Assembly (NCBI GenBank): GCA_020072585.1
Contig: JAIQGL010000001.1
Location: 248,001-312,000 of the forward strand
Length of the DNA stretch: 64,000 nt
Direction of reading: 5' to 3'
Origin: Terriglobia bacterium
Lineage (GTDB): Bacteria > Acidobacteriota > Terriglobia > Terriglobales > Acidobacteriaceae
In this document: piece by piece, positions 34,561-43,317 of the stretch
How positions within the stretch are numbered: the first letter of the stretch is position 1
Layout of the letters: each line of letters starts with the position of its first letter
Notes under the pieces: generated by a model
Database searches by the model: none
Told to the model about the DNA's origin: nothing
What the model saw: only the letters and a program-made list of their open reading frames with translations
Program-made: the position numbers and the translations under genes

Positions 34561-36003
34561 ATGACAAAACCCCGATCGCTGGCTGTCATCCTCCTGTTGT
34601 CCTCTTTGTCCCTGGCCCACGCCGCCGGGATGGAAATCACTACCAAATCGCAGCAGGCGCGTACCGCGTTTAAAGACGGCATGGCCAAGATGGAAACGCT
34701 GCACCGGGAGCCGGCGCTGGAAAGCTGGCGCGCGGCAGCCAAGGCAGATCCGGATTTCGCGCTGGCGCACGCTTTCCTGGCCATGCTTTCGCGCGATCCC
34801 GTGGAGCAGGTGGCGGAACGCGACAAAGCGCTGGCGTCAAGAAGTTCTGCTGGGCCGGAAGAGCAACTCATTGTTGACTGGGTGGCCAACGCCAGCCAGG
34901 GCCACTGGGTCCCGGCCATCCAGGCGATGAATGAAGTGCTGCGGCAGAGCCCGCATGACAAGCATCTGGCCTGGCTCGCAGGGCTGTGGCTGACCAACCA
35001 GCGGCAGTCTGACCACGCCATCAGGATGTTTGAGCGTGCCACCAAAATTGATCCCAAATTTGCCGACCCATGGAACCAGGCCGCGTATTGCTATGCGCGC
35101 CTGCGGAACTTCGATAAGGCGTTTACCTACATGAAGCGCTATGCGGAGCTGCTGCCGCATGAAGCCAATCCCATGGATTCGCTCGCCGAGCTCTCGCGCA
35201 TGGCTGGACGCTTTGATGACGCGCTCAAGTATTACCACGCGTCGCTCAAGATCGATCCCGGCTTCATTGAATCGCAGGCCGGCCTGGGTGATACCTACGC
35301 CCTGATGGGTGAAGAGGCCCGTGCCCGCGCCGAATATGCCGCGGCCATTGAGAAAGCTACAACGCGCGTGCAGAGCGTGATGTTTGCCTTGCAGTCGGCG
35401 GCAACCTACGCGCGCGAACAGGATTTTGTCCACGCAGATACGGCGTTTCAGCAGGTGGCGCAGCAGGCCCACAGCAAAGACCTGGGAACGCTGGAGGCCG
35501 AAGCGTGGCGCATGATGTCCGTCTACCAGAAAAACAACGTTCGCGCCATGGAGCTGATGGCCAAGGCTGAAGCCGCACTGCATGAGCAGCACAGCATGTC
35601 CGCCACCGCGCGCGAGCAGGAGCTGGCCATCATTCTGCGGACCCGCTCCGGACGCGCCATCCACGATGGCAGCATGTCCGCGGCGCAGACCGCTCTCAAG
35701 CAGCTCAGGAAGCTTGCCGCCGGCAACAACAGCGGACAGGTCCAGTTTGCGCTGCACGGCGCGGAAGGCGCCATGCTGATGGCCCAGGGCAAATATGAGC
35801 AGGCCATCTCCAACCTGGCGGACGACGACAAGAACCCGTTCTCCATGCAGCGTCTGATCGTGGCCTACACCAAAACCGGCGCTCGTGACGCGGCTGCCCG
35901 CATGTCCCAGACGCTGGCCCACTATTACGAACCCACCATCGAGCAGGCCGTGGTGGTGCCGGAGTTTACCAAGGGGCTGGTCGCAATGAAGGACAAGAAC
36001 TAA
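34561..36003 (+). CDS. Secreted TPR protein, paralogue set member 3
   Basis: About 480 residues from the ATG at 34561; an upstream TTG at 34528 is possible. Signal peptide (SLAVILLLSSLSLAHAAG). It follows member 2 almost block by block: ITTKSQQARTAFKDGMAKME, AKADPDFALAHAFLAMLSRD, DPVEQVAERDKALASRSSAG, TKIDPKFADPWNQAAYCYAR, SLKIDPGFIESQAGLGDTYA, ending with VVVPEFTKGLVAM. The close match and tandem order point to a recent local duplication. A strong terminator lies between it and the convergent EXORDIUM-like gene. Confidence 0.8.
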   Translation: MTKPRSLAVILLLSSLSLAHAAGMEITTKSQQARTAFKDGMAKMETLHREPALESWRAAAKADPDFALAHAFLAMLSRDPVEQVAERDKALASRSSAGPEEQLIVDWVANASQGHWVPAIQAMNEVLRQSPHDKHLAWLAGLWLTNQRQSDHAIRMFERATKIDPKFADPWNQAAYCYARLRNFDKAFTYMKRYAELLPHEANPMDSLAELSRMAGRFDDALKYYHASLKIDPGFIESQAGLGDTYALMGEEARARAEYAAAIEKATTRVQSVMFALQSAATYAREQDFVHADTAFQQVAQQAHSKDLGTLEAEAWRMMSVYQKNNVRAMELMAKAEAALHEQHSMSATAREQELAIILRTRSGRAIHDGSMSAAQTALKQLRKLAAGNNSGQVQFALHGAEGAMLMAQGKYEQAISNLADDDKNPFSMQRLIVAYTKTGARDAAARMSQTLAHYYEPTIEQAVVVPEFTKGLVAMKDKN

Positions 36004-36099
36004 GGGCTGGACGCTCGCTTATCCCATCGCTATTCGCACCGCACTGCTTCGAACTCCTTTATGAAACACCTCTAACCGATTCGGCTCCGGTCTGCCGTG

Positions 36100-36137
36100 A
36101 AATAAACATCCGGCCCGAGTTCTCCCCAGGCCGGATG
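36100..36137. terminator. Bidirectional intrinsic terminator
   Basis: CATCCGGCC (36107-36115) and GGCCGGATG (36129-36137) form a 9-bp perfect stem with a 13-base loop. T-rich sequence follows on both strands (TTTATTT on minus, GTTTTGGTT on plus). It serves the convergent genes ending at 36003 and 36153. Confidence 0.8.
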
Positions 36138-36152
36138 GTTTTGGTTGCTGCG

Positions 36153-37829
36153 CTACTGGATGACCAGAGTCGCGGTTGTCGAGTGACTCAGACTGCCGCT
36201 GACGCCGGTGATGGTTAAGGTTCGGGTGTTTCTGGTTGCCCGTCTGTTCACCACCACTGAGAGGGTTGAAGTTCCTGATCCCGTGACGGTCGTGGGGCTA
36301 AAGGTTGCTGTTACGCGCGATCCCAGTCCTGCGACGCTCAGGCTTACCGTGCCAGAGAATCCATTCACCGCGCCGATCGTTACCGTGTAATTCCCCGTGG
36401 TTCCACGGGTCACGTTGAGGCTGGCGGGCGAAACGGAAATCGTAAAGTCCGGTGTGCCGCCTACTGGATTCACTACCAGCTTGACGGTGCTGGAGTGCAC
36501 CAGGGCGCCGCTCGTTCCCGTGATGGTCAACGTGTAAGTGCCGGCCGGCGTGGTTATGCTGGTGGTCACTGACAAGGTTGAAGAACCTGAGCCGGCCACT
36601 GAAGCCGGGCTGAAGCTGGCGCTGGCGCCCGCCGGCAAGCCACTGACGCTGAAGCTGACAGTGCCGGTGAAGCCGCCAGAGGCAGTCGCGGTCGCCGTGT
36701 ACGACGTGCCTGCGCCCGCTGTGACCGTTTGCGATGCCGGTGATGCCGTTACGGAGAAGTCCGGCCCGGTCTGTACCGGGAAATTCACGCAGTTACTCGC
36801 CGAGTTGGAGAATTCCAACTGGATGACATACGAGGTGCCGTTGGCGACGTACGTTCCTTGCTGGCCGTTGCAGATGTCGCCAATTTCGCCATTGGTCATG
36901 TCATACCAGGCCAGCGGTGGGGCGAAGGTGGTTGCGATGCCCACAAACGCGTCGGTCATGGCTTCAACCAGCTCGTGGCTGGTGACGGAGGTGTAGTTGC
37001 CGAACGTCGTCGATGCGCCGCATCCTGAGGCGCAACCGCTGCCGGCCTGCATGTCAGGCATTACGCCGTACAGAACATTCTTCCCGCTGAACAGAGTTGA
37101 TGTGGTGCCGTGATAGGCGCAGAATCCGCCCGCAACGCAGCTTGAAGATCCGCCCTGGGTGATCGTCTTTCCCGGTGGGAAATAGATCATATAAAGGGTA
37201 TTCGGGTGGCCTGTGGCGTCAATAAGAGGCGCCGGCAGGTGTCCCGCGGTGATCTGGGCCAGAAGTTCTGACTGGATCTGCGCGTCTGTGATGGTGGAAC
37301 CGTTGTTTCCGGCTGCTGGAACAATCTGAAACAGCCCGCCGAACGTGCCGTTCCCGAAGGTCTGCCCTGTGCCACCTGAAACTGGCGTGTTGTACTGCTG
37401 TAGCAGCGTGATCAGTCCGGTGCTGGTGATGTCACTGAAGAAATTGCCCATGCTGGGCGTGGTGGTTCCGGCTACTTGTGCGTTGTAGGAGCCGCTTCCG
37501 TACAGCACCTGCACCACCTGGACGTTGGAGATGATCGGTCCGCCAAAGTAGGTCAGGTGGGCGCCTGCGGGGGCCGCCAAGCCTACGGCGGCGCTGTTGG
37601 GATCGTTGGGATCGCGGAACGGAACGCCGTGGAAAGCAGGCCCGGCATGCACCACCGGTACCACAGGCAGGACCTGGGCCGAATTTCCGGCTGGCGCCCC
37701 TTGTTGGGGGGCGCCGGCATCTGTACTAACGGATTGTGAAACCTGCGCCAGGGCGGGCAGGGTGCTGAAAAGCAGCAGACTTGCTACACAAAGAAACATC
37801 CACGCGGGGTGACGTGTGCGCTGAAACAT
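36153..37829 (-). CDS. Secreted EXORDIUM-like protein with Ig-like repeats
   Basis: 558 residues. A signal peptide (about 1-28) leads into a phosphate-induced-protein/EXORDIUM-like domain (about 85-355): HLTYFGGPIISNVQVVQVLY, then YFPPGKTITQGGSSSCV and TSHELVEAMTDAFVGIAT, where H285-E286 and D293 form a metallopeptidase-like HExxxxxxD pattern also present in the plant family. Two Ig-like domains follow (about 358-455 and 462-558), each with Thr/Ser-rich strands such as ASPASQTVTAGAGTSYTATA. Enzymatic activity is not established for the family. A longer paralogue is at 51394-53493. Confidence 0.75.
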   Translation of the reverse strand: MFQRTRHPAWMFLCVASLLLFSTLPALAQVSQSVSTDAGAPQQGAPAGNSAQVLPVVPVVHAGPAFHGVPFRDPNDPNSAAVGLAAPAGAHLTYFGGPIISNVQVVQVLYGSGSYNAQVAGTTTPSMGNFFSDITSTGLITLLQQYNTPVSGGTGQTFGNGTFGGLFQIVPAAGNNGSTITDAQIQSELLAQITAGHLPAPLIDATGHPNTLYMIYFPPGKTITQGGSSSCVAGGFCAYHGTTSTLFSGKNVLYGVMPDMQAGSGCASGCGASTTFGNYTSVTSHELVEAMTDAFVGIATTFAPPLAWYDMTNGEIGDICNGQQGTYVANGTSYVIQLEFSNSASNCVNFPVQTGPDFSVTASPASQTVTAGAGTSYTATATASGGFTGTVSFSVSGLPAGASASFSPASVAGSGSSTLSVTTSITTPAGTYTLTITGTSGALVHSSTVKLVVNPVGGTPDFTISVSPASLNVTRGTTGNYTVTIGAVNGFSGTVSLSVAGLGSRVTATFSPTTVTGSGTSTLSVVVNRRATRNTRTLTITGVSGSLSHSTTATLVIQ

Positions 37830-38433
37830 TCATGATCTCCTAGAGCCGGAATTGCTTAAGCCGGAATTGCCAATGGGATAAAAGGCCAGACCTTGCTGTG
37901 CATATGAATGCGCTTATGAACTATGAATGCGTAAAGCCCTACACGAAAGTAGTGTGCCCAGAGTGTACTAACGAGCAGTGGTCGATGCAATCGGGAAACT
38001 CAGATTTTTATTCGGAAATTCGGGCTCTTAACTTTATTTCCCGTTATGAAATCGCAAATCTTCTCGTCTCCATGGGGTGGGGCAGTGGTAGGTTTTCAAT
38101 TTTCACTTTGGGAATTCCGGCGATTTTGGCAATTTCTGTGGCCCTCTGCCTGTACCCCTCAGCCGGACCCCACCCAGGGGGTAGGTTTTTTGTTGCAAAC
38201 AAAAGACGAAGTTGTATTCGATAAGGCAGTCATGAGACGGTCGAAGCTCTTTTTTTTGCTGATTTTGAGGTTGAACTTGGCTAATGGCGAATGGCCAGCT
38301 GCGAATTGCTGATTTTCAATGACCTGCCCACACTTCCACCCTTGAGGGCTGCGTTACTGTAGCGCGTTTTGGAGAGAGAATCAATGGCGAAATTGTAGGG
38401 TTAGGCTGGAAAGAGGACTTATAGCTGATCCGC
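37830..38433. other. Long intergenic region with a G-tract repeat element
   Basis: No gene is supported in about 600 bases. At 38165-38203 a C/G-tract (CCCCACCCAGGGGGTAGG) followed by TTTGTTGCAAACAAA is the reverse-complement arrangement of the element at 21920-21959. Remaining sequence is AT-richer and featureless. Confidence 0.4.
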
Positions 38434-38910
38434 TCATTGCACCTCGCCGGCCTTTGACTCACGTTTGACTCGAGTCCATTCCTTTTTAAGATAAGCTTGG
38501 GTGGCATTTCGCAGATCAACGAGAAGCTTTTGAAGCTCTGGCGTGTAAACACCACTAGAAGCCAATCTTACAGACTGCTCGACATATTGCTGAATTGACT
38601 GGTCTTCCACGTCATGTGGATTAAGATGCAAAATGATCTGATGCATCAATGTGTCCCGCTCTTGCAAAAGCTCGCTGATGTTGCGTTTGCCTGTGGATGG
38701 GATCTCAGGATTTAGGACTCGGACGCTCACAGCAATAAACGCCGCGACCTTATCCCTGAGAGAATCGATCCACTTTAACCGAGAAGTTGTTACGGTATTT
38801 ATGTAAGCAGCTCTTCGGTTATTGAAAATACTGTAAAGGAGGTTGCTCAACGCAACCAGAAAAGTAGCAATGATGCCCGCTAGGGCTATCTTGTCTTTAG
38901 GGTCGATCAT
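38434..38910 (-). CDS. Small membrane-anchored protein of unknown function
   Basis: 158 residues beginning MIDPKDKIALAGIIATFLVA, with one N-terminal membrane helix and then NNRRAAYINTVTTSRLKWID, a pattern I have seen in uncharacterised phage-related and environmental membrane proteins. The rest is predicted helical and charged, ending AYLKKEWTRVKRESKAGEVQ. Lower GC than its neighbours. No operon partner is visible; an acquired accessory gene is possible. Confidence 0.55.
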   Translation of the reverse strand: MIDPKDKIALAGIIATFLVALSNLLYSIFNNRRAAYINTVTTSRLKWIDSLRDKVAAFIAVSVRVLNPEIPSTGKRNISELLQERDTLMHQIILHLNPHDVEDQSIQQYVEQSVRLASSGVYTPELQKLLVDLRNATQAYLKKEWTRVKRESKAGEVQ

Positions 38911-38983
38911 GTGCCGTTCTCAGTTATTGTCTCGTAAATGGTAACAATTTGGATCGGGTTTCCTGAGCCTACTGCTTGATATT

Positions 38984-39196
38984 ATGCATTCCATGGATAA
39001 AACCGAAGACGCTTATCTGCTTGAGCTCCGGGACCGCAATACCTGTCCGTTTTGTGGAAAAATTATTCCTGAAGGAGCCAAAGTGATCCGTGGTAAAGGG
39101 ACTTTTTGCAGTCTCGATTGTGTTGCACGCTTTAACGAGCCAGAATTCACAATGCGAGCACAGCATCTTGCAGAAATTTCACGCCGCCAGCATTGA
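38984..39196 (+). CDS. Small zinc-ribbon-like protein
   Basis: 70 residues. CPFCGKIIPEG and CSLDCVARF contain two CxxC pairs (the second CSLDC is CxxxC) that could hold one zinc ion; the stretch resembles small zinc fingers of the treble-clef kind. No good ribosome-binding site is seen before the ATG at 38984 or the one at 38993. Function unknown. Confidence 0.5.
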   Translation: MHSMDKTEDAYLLELRDRNTCPFCGKIIPEGAKVIRGKGTFCSLDCVARFNEPEFTMRAQHLAEISRRQH

Positions 39197-39486
39197 TCCT
39201 CAATAGATACTATTTGTTTTTCATTCGCTTGTGCTAGCCTGTAATCTGTGGAAATCAAGTAAGTTTCTCCGGAAAATCTGGTGACAGGTTCAACCTTTGG
39301 GGAGAAACACTACTCTTACACAATGAGTGGAATTTTCCAAGTTTGCACATTTGCTGGTGCCACTCCCGAGAACTTTTGAATGGTATTCTCAAGCGCAATA
39401 TTGTGCATCATTGGAAAGCCGAGGGATGCAGATCCCACCAGCCCGGCATCCGCAGAAAACAATTTACATTCAGGGGCTATATACGT

Positions 39487-40689
39487 ATGTCCACGTCAGA
39501 GGTAAGTAGCAGAGTTCGTTTGTTTCCTGATTTGCTCGGTGAGATTCCGGAAACGAGCCGAGCAGAAGGAATGCTACCCTCGCAGGAGATCAGGGATTTA
39601 ATTTCCAAGGGGCATATTCGCACTCCTTCTTATGAACCGATCACAGAACGCCAAATTCAGCCAGCCAGTCTCGATTTGCGGTTAGGCGATGTGGGCTATC
39701 GGGTTCAAGCCAGCTTTGTACCCCAGAACTCAACCGTCGAACAAGGAATTGCAGATGCGGGTCTAAAAATGAGCCGGGTGGACTTGACGAGGCCCACAGT
39801 TTTTGAAAAAGGCTGTGTCTACATTGTGCCGTTACAAGAAGAACTTGAGCTGCCCGACGACATCTCTGCTAGGGCTAATCCCAAGAGCAGCACTGGTCGG
39901 CTGGATGTCTTTACTCGTCTCATCACAGACCATGGCGTCTACTTTGATCATGTGCATCCTGGATACAAAGGCAGACTGTATGCCGAGATTGCATCCCGCA
40001 CATTCACCGTTATAGTGAGTGCTGGAATGACGCTAAATCAGGTGCGGTTTGCCCGGGGCAATCCTAAGTCATCAGATCGGGCAACAACTGAGCTTGAGAA
40101 AACAGTGATGCAAAAAGAGGAGGCACTTGTCTATGGCGAAGGCGGTGCCCCGGCCAAAGCACGCATTGGAAAGCAGAGTATATTGCTTTCAGTAAATTTG
40201 CAGGCCAGTGATGCCTCTGAAGCCGTCGCCTACCAGGCAAGAAAGAACGCACCGGTTATTGACCTGACTAAGATCAATTTTTATAACCAGGAAGAATTTT
40301 GGGACATTAGGCGCGATCCCGGAAAGCGAGGCCTGATATTGGAGCCTGGTGACTTTTATATTTTAGCTTCCAAAGAGAAGGTCAGTGTTCCTCCAGATTG
40401 GGCCGCAGAGATGGTTTCCATGGACCAAGATATCGGCGAGTTCCGTATGCATTATGCAGGTTTTTTTGATCCCGGCTTTGGCTATGGTGGGGGCGAAGTT
40501 AGAGGTACTCAAGCTGTCCTTGAGGTCCGAGCTCATGAGGTTCCATTCCGCATTGAGCATGACCAGATTATGGCAAGGCTAAAGTACATTCCCTTACGCT
40601 CTCGTCCAGACAAAATTTATGGAACTGACATCGGCTCGTCTTATCAGCGTCAGGGGCTTGCGTTAAGTAAACACTTCAAGAGGTCTTAG
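39487..40689 (+). CDS. dcd: Two-domain dCTP deaminase (2'-deoxycytidine 5'-triphosphate deaminase)
   Basis: About 400 residues from the ATG at 39487, chosen because the upstream in-frame extension does not match the family. It belongs to the long deaminase form (PF06559-type): residues 45-200 include REIQPASLDLRLGD-like RQIQPASLDLRLG, PKSSTGRLDVFTRL and a second, related half from about 220 with RRDPGKRGLILEPGDFYILA and FRIEHDQIMARLKYI. The enzyme produces dUTP from dCTP for thymidylate synthesis. Standard bacterial Dcd has about 190 residues, so this is the fused, double-length type known from Alphaproteobacteria. No nucleotide-metabolism neighbours are next to it. Confidence 0.85.
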   Translation: MSTSEVSSRVRLFPDLLGEIPETSRAEGMLPSQEIRDLISKGHIRTPSYEPITERQIQPASLDLRLGDVGYRVQASFVPQNSTVEQGIADAGLKMSRVDLTRPTVFEKGCVYIVPLQEELELPDDISARANPKSSTGRLDVFTRLITDHGVYFDHVHPGYKGRLYAEIASRTFTVIVSAGMTLNQVRFARGNPKSSDRATTELEKTVMQKEEALVYGEGGAPAKARIGKQSILLSVNLQASDASEAVAYQARKNAPVIDLTKINFYNQEEFWDIRRDPGKRGLILEPGDFYILASKEKVSVPPDWAAEMVSMDQDIGEFRMHYAGFFDPGFGYGGGEVRGTQAVLEVRAHEVPFRIEHDQIMARLKYIPLRSRPDKIYGTDIGSSYQRQGLALSKHFKRS

Positions 40690-40805
40690 TAGAGTTCGTC
40701 GAAGCGATGAGCGTTGGCCGAGCAGCATCTATTCTCAAATTGAGAAATGTCCCATCTCCAATTTTTGCGAGAGGCGGGTTGATAACTTGTCTTTGCGCAT
40801 CCCCT

Positions 40806-41216
40806 TCACATCCTGATCAGCATCTCCGCAAAGTCCGCTGATACGACCATGCAGCGCCTTATTTCGCAGCCGGCAGGCAGATTGAGCGTGGACGCCAGGC
40901 CAGGAGAGCCAGCATCAGAGAATAGCCGCAGGGTTTCGGCGTCCGCTTCTTCGGGACGTACCTCAATCATGAGCGAATAGAAGCGCTTCTCCGGCGCGCC
41001 CGCCGATGCGTCGCAGCCCCCCGGCGCCTTACCACCGGAGACCTGCGCAACCGCATCGACTGTAGGGGAGCCGGAAAGCCGCGACCAGGGCGCGAACCAC
41101 AGACCAAACCGCAGAACCGACTTGAGACCAGATCGAATACCCAGGCCCATTGCTCTGAAGATCCGTGTCCTGAAGACCTGCGTTCTGAAGATCCGCGTTC
41201 TGAAGGTCCACGCCAT
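40806..41216 (-). CDS. Unrecognised protein over a 15-bp tandem repeat
   Basis: About 136 residues from the ATG at 41216 (GGAG upstream), MAWTFRTRIFRTQVFRTRIF. The N-terminus is encoded by a 4-copy 15-bp tandem repeat; the C-terminal part (KRFYSLMIEVRPEEADAETL to SADFAEMLIRM) looks like a folded alpha/beta domain without a known family. In another frame of the same strand the repeat reads DLQNA DLQNA GLQDT DLQSN, a canonical pentapeptide repeat, for 60 residues only. Which frame is used, or whether a frameshift has separated them, cannot be settled by eye. The gene at 6345 has a similar 5-residue rhythm. Confidence 0.4.
   Translation of the reverse strand: MAWTFRTRIFRTQVFRTRIFRAMGLGIRSGLKSVLRFGLWFAPWSRLSGSPTVDAVAQVSGGKAPGGCDASAGAPEKRFYSLMIEVRPEEADAETLRLFSDAGSPGLASTLNLPAGCEIRRCMVVSADFAEMLIRM
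41155..41214. repeat. Four-copy 15-bp tandem repeat
   Basis: Copies at 41155-41169, 41170-41184, 41185-41199 and 41200-41214, consensus CTGAAGATCCGCGTT on the plus strand. Differences between copies are mostly single bases, so the array is either old or under coding constraint. Confidence 0.75.
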
Positions 41217-41339
41217 CGCTGGCTCCGTCCGTTCCCCCGTCCGGCGTCTTAGCGGGAGACGCCGGCTGCGGGCCTTTCTGCGCAGGCTTAAGTAAGCATC
41301 CAAAGCTTGAAGAGGTTCGGCTAGTTACTCAAAATAATA

Positions 41340-41359
41340 GTGTTCAGTATACAGAACAC
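41340..41359. promoter_or_regulatory. 20-bp operator-like inverted repeat GTGTTCAGTATACAGAACAC
   Basis: The two halves pair except for one central A-A mismatch. The core CAGTATACAG resembles Xre/P22-type repressor sites and contains a TATACA that could be a -10 box. It lies at the 5' end of the XRE gene. Confidence 0.55.
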
Positions 41360-41708
41360 ATTGAAATTGCGCAATGCCGATGATGCAGTTGTGGCTGGCA
41401 AAGTCAGCAAGAAGCTCAAATACAAGCGCAAGGCAGAGACCCTCAAGCAGGCCATCGGCGCGGTGGTGACCCAGCTCCGGGTGGAAAAAGATTGGTCTCA
41501 GGCGGAACTCTCCGTCCGGTCCGGTTACGGCCGTCCCTGGATCAGCCAGTTGGAAAACGGCAAGGTCAATCCCAGGCTGGAATTGATCATCGCCTTCGCC
41601 GACACTTTCAGGCTGAAGCTCTCACAGTTCTTCGCTCGCGCCGAACGCAAGCATTTGAAGCGCAAACCCACCGCGCTCGTCTCCGTAAGGTCTAAAAAGA
41701 GAAGCTAA
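41340..41708 (+). CDS. XRE-family transcription regulator
   Basis: About 105-122 residues. The Xre helix-turn-helix is clear at about 38-90: LKQAIGAVVTQLRVEKDWSQ, AELSVRSGYGRPWISQLENG and KVNPRLELIIAFADTF. It has a Lys/Arg-rich tail. The first possible start, GTG at 41340, lies inside a 20-bp inverted repeat, which suggests that translation begins at a downstream codon (TTG 41361, TTG 41367 or GTG 41391) and that the palindrome is the autoregulatory operator. Regulated genes are probably this gene and possibly the divergent unknown gene at 41216. Confidence 0.75.
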   Translation: MFSIQNTLKLRNADDAVVAGKVSKKLKYKRKAETLKQAIGAVVTQLRVEKDWSQAELSVRSGYGRPWISQLENGKVNPRLELIIAFADTFRLKLSQFFARAERKHLKRKPTALVSVRSKKRS

Positions 41709-41760
41709 AGCTGTTTTCGGAGTGTCGCCCCTCCGGGGCTTAGCCTGATTTCTTTGCCTA

Positions 41761-41800
41761 CCCACCCTTCCGGCTTCGCATTCGCTCGCCTTAGGGTGGG
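41761..41800. repeat. REP-like hairpin element
   Basis: CCCACCCT (41761-41768) and AGGGTGGG (41793-41800) form an 8-bp stem around a 24-base loop. The surrounding 41720-41850 includes GCCCCTCCGGGGC and GCGCCCTTCGGGC short palindromes. No gene is seen in 41709-41996. Confidence 0.5.
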
Positions 41801-41996
41801 CTAACGTCGCATCACGCTTACTGCGCTGAATGACGGGGGTGAGCGCCCTTCGGGCTGGTTCAAGATTTGCTCGGAATACGCGCAAAAGCGGCCAATCCTG
41901 ACGTTCTAGCGGATGACGTCTTTTTCACAAGGATGCAGCTACCTCCCCGGTTCATGTATCCTTGTTTTTCTTTCAATTACAGGCGAGGGACAATCA

Positions 41997-43133
41997 ATGA
42001 GGGCAAGGACTTTTTCGGCCTTATGCGGCGTTATGGCTGGTCTGGTGGTTTGTGTTGCCGGCTTTCTTTCCGGCTGTGCCAGCGGGCACAAGGAGTTTGC
42101 TTATGTGACGGGGCAGGGCACCAATGAGGTCTTTGAGTTCCGCGTGCAAAACAACGGCACGCTGGCGCCGCTGGGGACGCCGAATTTTCCTGTCGGATCA
42201 AATCCCTCGGCCCTTGCGCCGCACACCTCTGGCGACTTCCTTTATATAGCCGATTTTTCCGGCAATGATGTGACCCTGCTGGACATCAACAAGAGCAACG
42301 GCAATCTTTCCATACCGGTGACCACCAGCATTGTTGTGCCGGTGAATCCGCCCAACATTTTTAATACCGGGACCGGGCCGATCTCGCTGGCCATGTCGCC
42401 GGTTGCGCCGTTCCTGTTTGTGGCCAACCAGGTGTCCGGCAACATCACGGTTTTTACCGTTGATCCGGGCACAGGCAGCCTGGGCGCGGTGGCCAACTCT
42501 CCGTTTCTGATTACTCCGGCATCGAACCCGCATTCGCTCGCGGTATCGCCCAAAGGCGACTTCCTGTTTGTGGCCAATACCACGCAGGGGACCGTGGCGG
42601 TATTTGCCATCGGAAACAATGGAGTGCTGACCGCGGCGGCAGGCTCTCCGTTTTCCATGGGCGCAGGCGCTACGCCGAACCAGGTCGTGGTCGGGCGTGA
42701 TGGCCGCTTCCTCTACGTGACGGATTCGGCCAACAACGCTGTTCTGGGATTCGCCATCCAGACGAACGGAACGCTGGCGGCAATCAACGGTTCGCCTTTT
42801 GCCGCGGGAGCCGCGCCCGGCGGCCTGGGCATCGATCCTCAGGGGGCGTTGCTGTTTGCCGCCAATGCGGGATCGAATAACGTTTCCGCGTACGTGATTG
42901 ACGCCAACTCGGGAGCGCTGGGCCCGGTGAGCGGATCTCCTTTCGCCACCGGTGGCGTCGGCCCTTCCGCTGTGGCCGTCAACTCGACCACCACGGCCGT
43001 CTATGTGACCGACTTTATCAGCCATGACATTGCTGCATTCTCCATATCCTCCACCGGCGCGCTTAAGCCGTTGACCGGTTCACCCTTTGGCGTGGCCACG
43101 GCTGCCTCGTCGATTTCGCTCGTAACCCGGTAA
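41997..43133 (+). CDS. Lipoprotein with YVTN-type beta-propeller
   Basis: About 378 residues from the ATG at 41997 (GAGGGA upstream). A lipobox LSGC follows a hydrophobic stretch (AGLVVCVAGF), so it is probably an outer-surface lipoprotein. The remainder consists of about seven repeats of the YVTN/lactonase (6-phosphogluconolactonase-like) propeller: GDFLYIADFSGNDVTLLDIN, PFLFVANQVSGNITVFTVDP, GDFLFVANTTQGTVAVFAIG, GRFLYVTDSANNAVLGFAIQ and ALLFAANAGSNNVSAYVIDA. Acidobacteria carry many such proteins; none has a proven role. The upstream frame is open but lacks a start. Confidence 0.8.
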   Translation: MRARTFSALCGVMAGLVVCVAGFLSGCASGHKEFAYVTGQGTNEVFEFRVQNNGTLAPLGTPNFPVGSNPSALAPHTSGDFLYIADFSGNDVTLLDINKSNGNLSIPVTTSIVVPVNPPNIFNTGTGPISLAMSPVAPFLFVANQVSGNITVFTVDPGTGSLGAVANSPFLITPASNPHSLAVSPKGDFLFVANTTQGTVAVFAIGNNGVLTAAAGSPFSMGAGATPNQVVVGRDGRFLYVTDSANNAVLGFAIQTNGTLAAINGSPFAAGAAPGGLGIDPQGALLFAANAGSNNVSAYVIDANSGALGPVSGSPFATGGVGPSAVAVNSTTTAVYVTDFISHDIAAFSISSTGALKPLTGSPFGVATAASSISLVTR

Positions 43134-43317
43134 AAATGGTCACTCGGTAAAAATGGTGACTCCGCAAGAAGAGACTCGCTAAAGACGGCAATCGGCAGAA
43201 GTAAAAAGCTTAAAGTCAGCAATCCGTCCGGGCGAGTCCGGCACCGCGAGTGCAACTGCCACCATGCACTCCTGGTGCTTGTAGGCGGTTTTTGAACATG
43301 CTAAATACACCAGTACG

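Noticed and set aside
34837-35922. Minus-strand open frame opposite the third TPR gene
   Set aside because: Antisense shadow of a GC-rich gene with clear TPR pattern.
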